Positions 6,449 through 7,438 of a DNA stretch of 7,438 nt are shown here, one piece after another. The notes beneath the pieces were generated by a model. That model did not search any database. It saw only the letters and a program-made list of their open reading frames with translations, and was not told where the DNA came from. This DNA is from an uncultured Collinsella sp. (GTDB lineage Bacteria; Actinomycetota; Coriobacteriia; Coriobacteriales; Coriobacteriaceae): NCBI GenBank assembly GCA_900551655.1, contig URWM01000073.1, forward strand, positions 1-7,438, read 5' to 3'. The position numbers and the translations under genes are program-made. The number at the start of each line of letters is the position of its first letter. Position 1 is the stretch's first letter.

Positions 6449-7406
6449 ATGACCCGAGCAATGTATATGTCTAAGCTCTATGCGCCGACGCTCAAAGAGG
6501 ATCCGGCCGACGCCGAGCTTGCAAGCCATCGTCTGCTGCTTCGTGCCGGTATGATCCGCAAGGAGGCCGCCGGCCTGTATTCCTATCTGCCGCTCGCTTG
6601 GCGCTCGATTCGTAAGATCGAGAACATCGTGCGCGATGAGATGGACGCCGCCGGCGCCCAGGAGCTCATGATGCCCATTATGGTCGATGCCGAGCTGTGG
6701 CGTGAGTCCGGCCGCCTCGATGCCTATGGCAAGGAACTGGTGCGCTTTGACGACCGTCATGGTCGCGAGTTTGTGCTGGGCCCCACGCACGAGGAGACCG
6801 TCACGGCCCTGGTGCGCAACGAGCTGCGTTCCTATAAGCAGCTGCCCGTCAACCTGTACCACATTCAGGACAAGTTCCGCGATGAGTTCCGTCCCCGCTT
6901 TGGCCTGATGCGCGGCCGTGAGTTCATCATGAAGGACGCCTACAGCTTCTCTGCCACGCAGGAGAGCCTGCAGGAGGAGTACGACAAGATGAAGCAGGCC
7001 TACGCCAACATCTGCGAGCGCTGCTACATCAAGGCTCTGCCCGTTGTCGCCGACTCCGGCGAGATCGGCGGCGACACCTCCGTCGAGTACATGGCGCTGG
7101 CCGACGCCGGCGAGGCTTCGCTCGTCTACTGCGACGATTGCGGCTTTGCTGCCGATGACGAGGCTGCAAGCACCAAGGTCGTTGTGACCGAGGGTCCCGG
7201 CGACGGCACGCTCACCAAGGTTGAGACTCCGGGCATGGGCACCATCGAGGCCGTCGCCAAGTTCTTTGGCTTCCCCGAGAACGGTACGCGCAAGTCTCTG
7301 GCACTCATCGACGCCGAGGGCAAGCCCGTCGTGGCCATTGTTCCGGGTGACCACGAGCTCAACGATTGCAAGGCCGAGCACGTCTTTGGCAAGGGCTATC
7401 GTATGA
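6449..7406 (+). CDS. proS: Prolyl-tRNA synthetase, bacterial type, N-terminal part
   Basis: ProRS is a class II aminoacyl-tRNA synthetase that charges tRNA(Pro) with proline in the cytoplasm. ATG 6449 directly follows the ispG stop TAA, with GAGGAG at 6437-6442 and a 6-nt spacer. The 319 genuine residues begin MTRAMYMSKLYAPTLKEDP. They include the conserved AGMIRKEAAGLYSYLPLAWR, AGAQELMMPIM (motif 1 region), LGPTHEETVTAL, and the motif 2 region FRDEFRPRFGLMRGREFIMK followed by DAYSF. From about residue 220 comes the start of the insertion (editing) domain of the bacterial type, with YCDDCGFAADDEA and RKSLALIDAEGKPVVAIVPG followed by DHELN. Full-length bacterial enzymes have about 570 residues, so the rest of the editing domain, motif 3 and the anticodon-binding domain are missing because the fragment ends at 7406. 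The frame stays open through the adapter, adding the false residues VSYTHLTLPT. Codon use looks strongly biased to C/G-ending codons, fitting high expression. Confidence 0.97.
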
Positions 7407-7438
7407 CTGTCTCTTATACACATCTGACGCTGCCGACG
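7407..7438 (-). other. Nextera mosaic end plus Read 1 adapter, right end
   Basis: CTGTCTCTTATACACATCT (7407-7425) is the complete 19-bp Tn5 mosaic end in reverse complement. GACGCTGCCGACG (7426-7438) continues with the reverse complement of the Nextera Read 1 tail, lacking only the final A. This is untrimmed library sequence joined to the middle of proS. Confidence 0.99.

Noticed and set aside
5372..7423. Antisense 683-residue open frame opposite ispG and proS
   Set aside because: Its ATG and first codons (MCIRDS) come from the right-end adapter. The body is antisense to two highly conserved genes, has no family motif, and is open only because of GC-rich codon bias on the real strand.

Overview
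The window is a fragment of a bacterial chromosome carrying eight same-strand, tightly packed housekeeping genes in the order pyrH (3' part) - frr - uppS - cdsA - dxr - rseP - ispG - proS (5' part). The DNA is GC-rich with C/G-heavy third codon positions, and three starts are GTG or TTG. This gene order is the conserved translation/isoprenoid/phospholipid cluster also known from Bacillota (B. subtilis has pyrH-frr-uppS-cdsA-dxr-rasP-proS; clostridia often carry ispG between rseP and proS). Base composition, codon choice and protein style suggest a high-GC Gram-positive, most likely a Coriobacteriia member such as a Collinsella relative. That assignment is inference from memory, not a search result.

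Both ends are artificial. Bases 1-14 are the inner part of the Tn5/Nextera mosaic end, and bases 7407-7438 are the mosaic end plus most of the Nextera Read 1 adapter in reverse complement. Genuine genomic sequence is therefore 15-7406. The two ends form a perfect 14-bp terminal inverted repeat that could be mistaken for a transposon. The adapter also supplies the start codon of a spurious 683-residue antisense ORF.

Layout: 15-526 is the C-terminal two thirds of UMP kinase. 529-1065 is ribosome recycling factor. 1067-1861 is undecaprenyl diphosphate synthase, with a terminator-like hairpin inside its first codons. 1864-2778 is CDP-diacylglycerol synthase. 2778-3965 is DXP reductoisomerase. 3991-5352 is an RseP-type site-2 protease with an unusual inserted domain. 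5366-6448 is the Fe-S enzyme IspG. 6449-7406 is the first 319 residues of prolyl-tRNA synthetase. Gaps are 0-25 bp with one 1-bp overlap, so this reads as one operon. No gene-free stretch exceeds 25 bp; no tRNA, rRNA, CRISPR array or genuine mobile element was seen, and no promoter was recognised.

Functionally, dxr and ispG are two steps of the MEP pathway to IPP/DMAPP. UppS polymerises those units into the C55 lipid carrier for wall synthesis, CdsA makes the activated phospholipid precursor, and RseP is an intramembrane protease of the same membrane compartment. pyrH, frr and proS tie the cluster to nucleotide supply and translation. I did not find a wholly new system. The two points most worth a second look are the roughly 115-residue insertion in RseP, which contains a winged-helix-like segment on the predicted cytoplasmic side, and the perfect 10-bp stem followed by TTTT inside the uppS reading frame.
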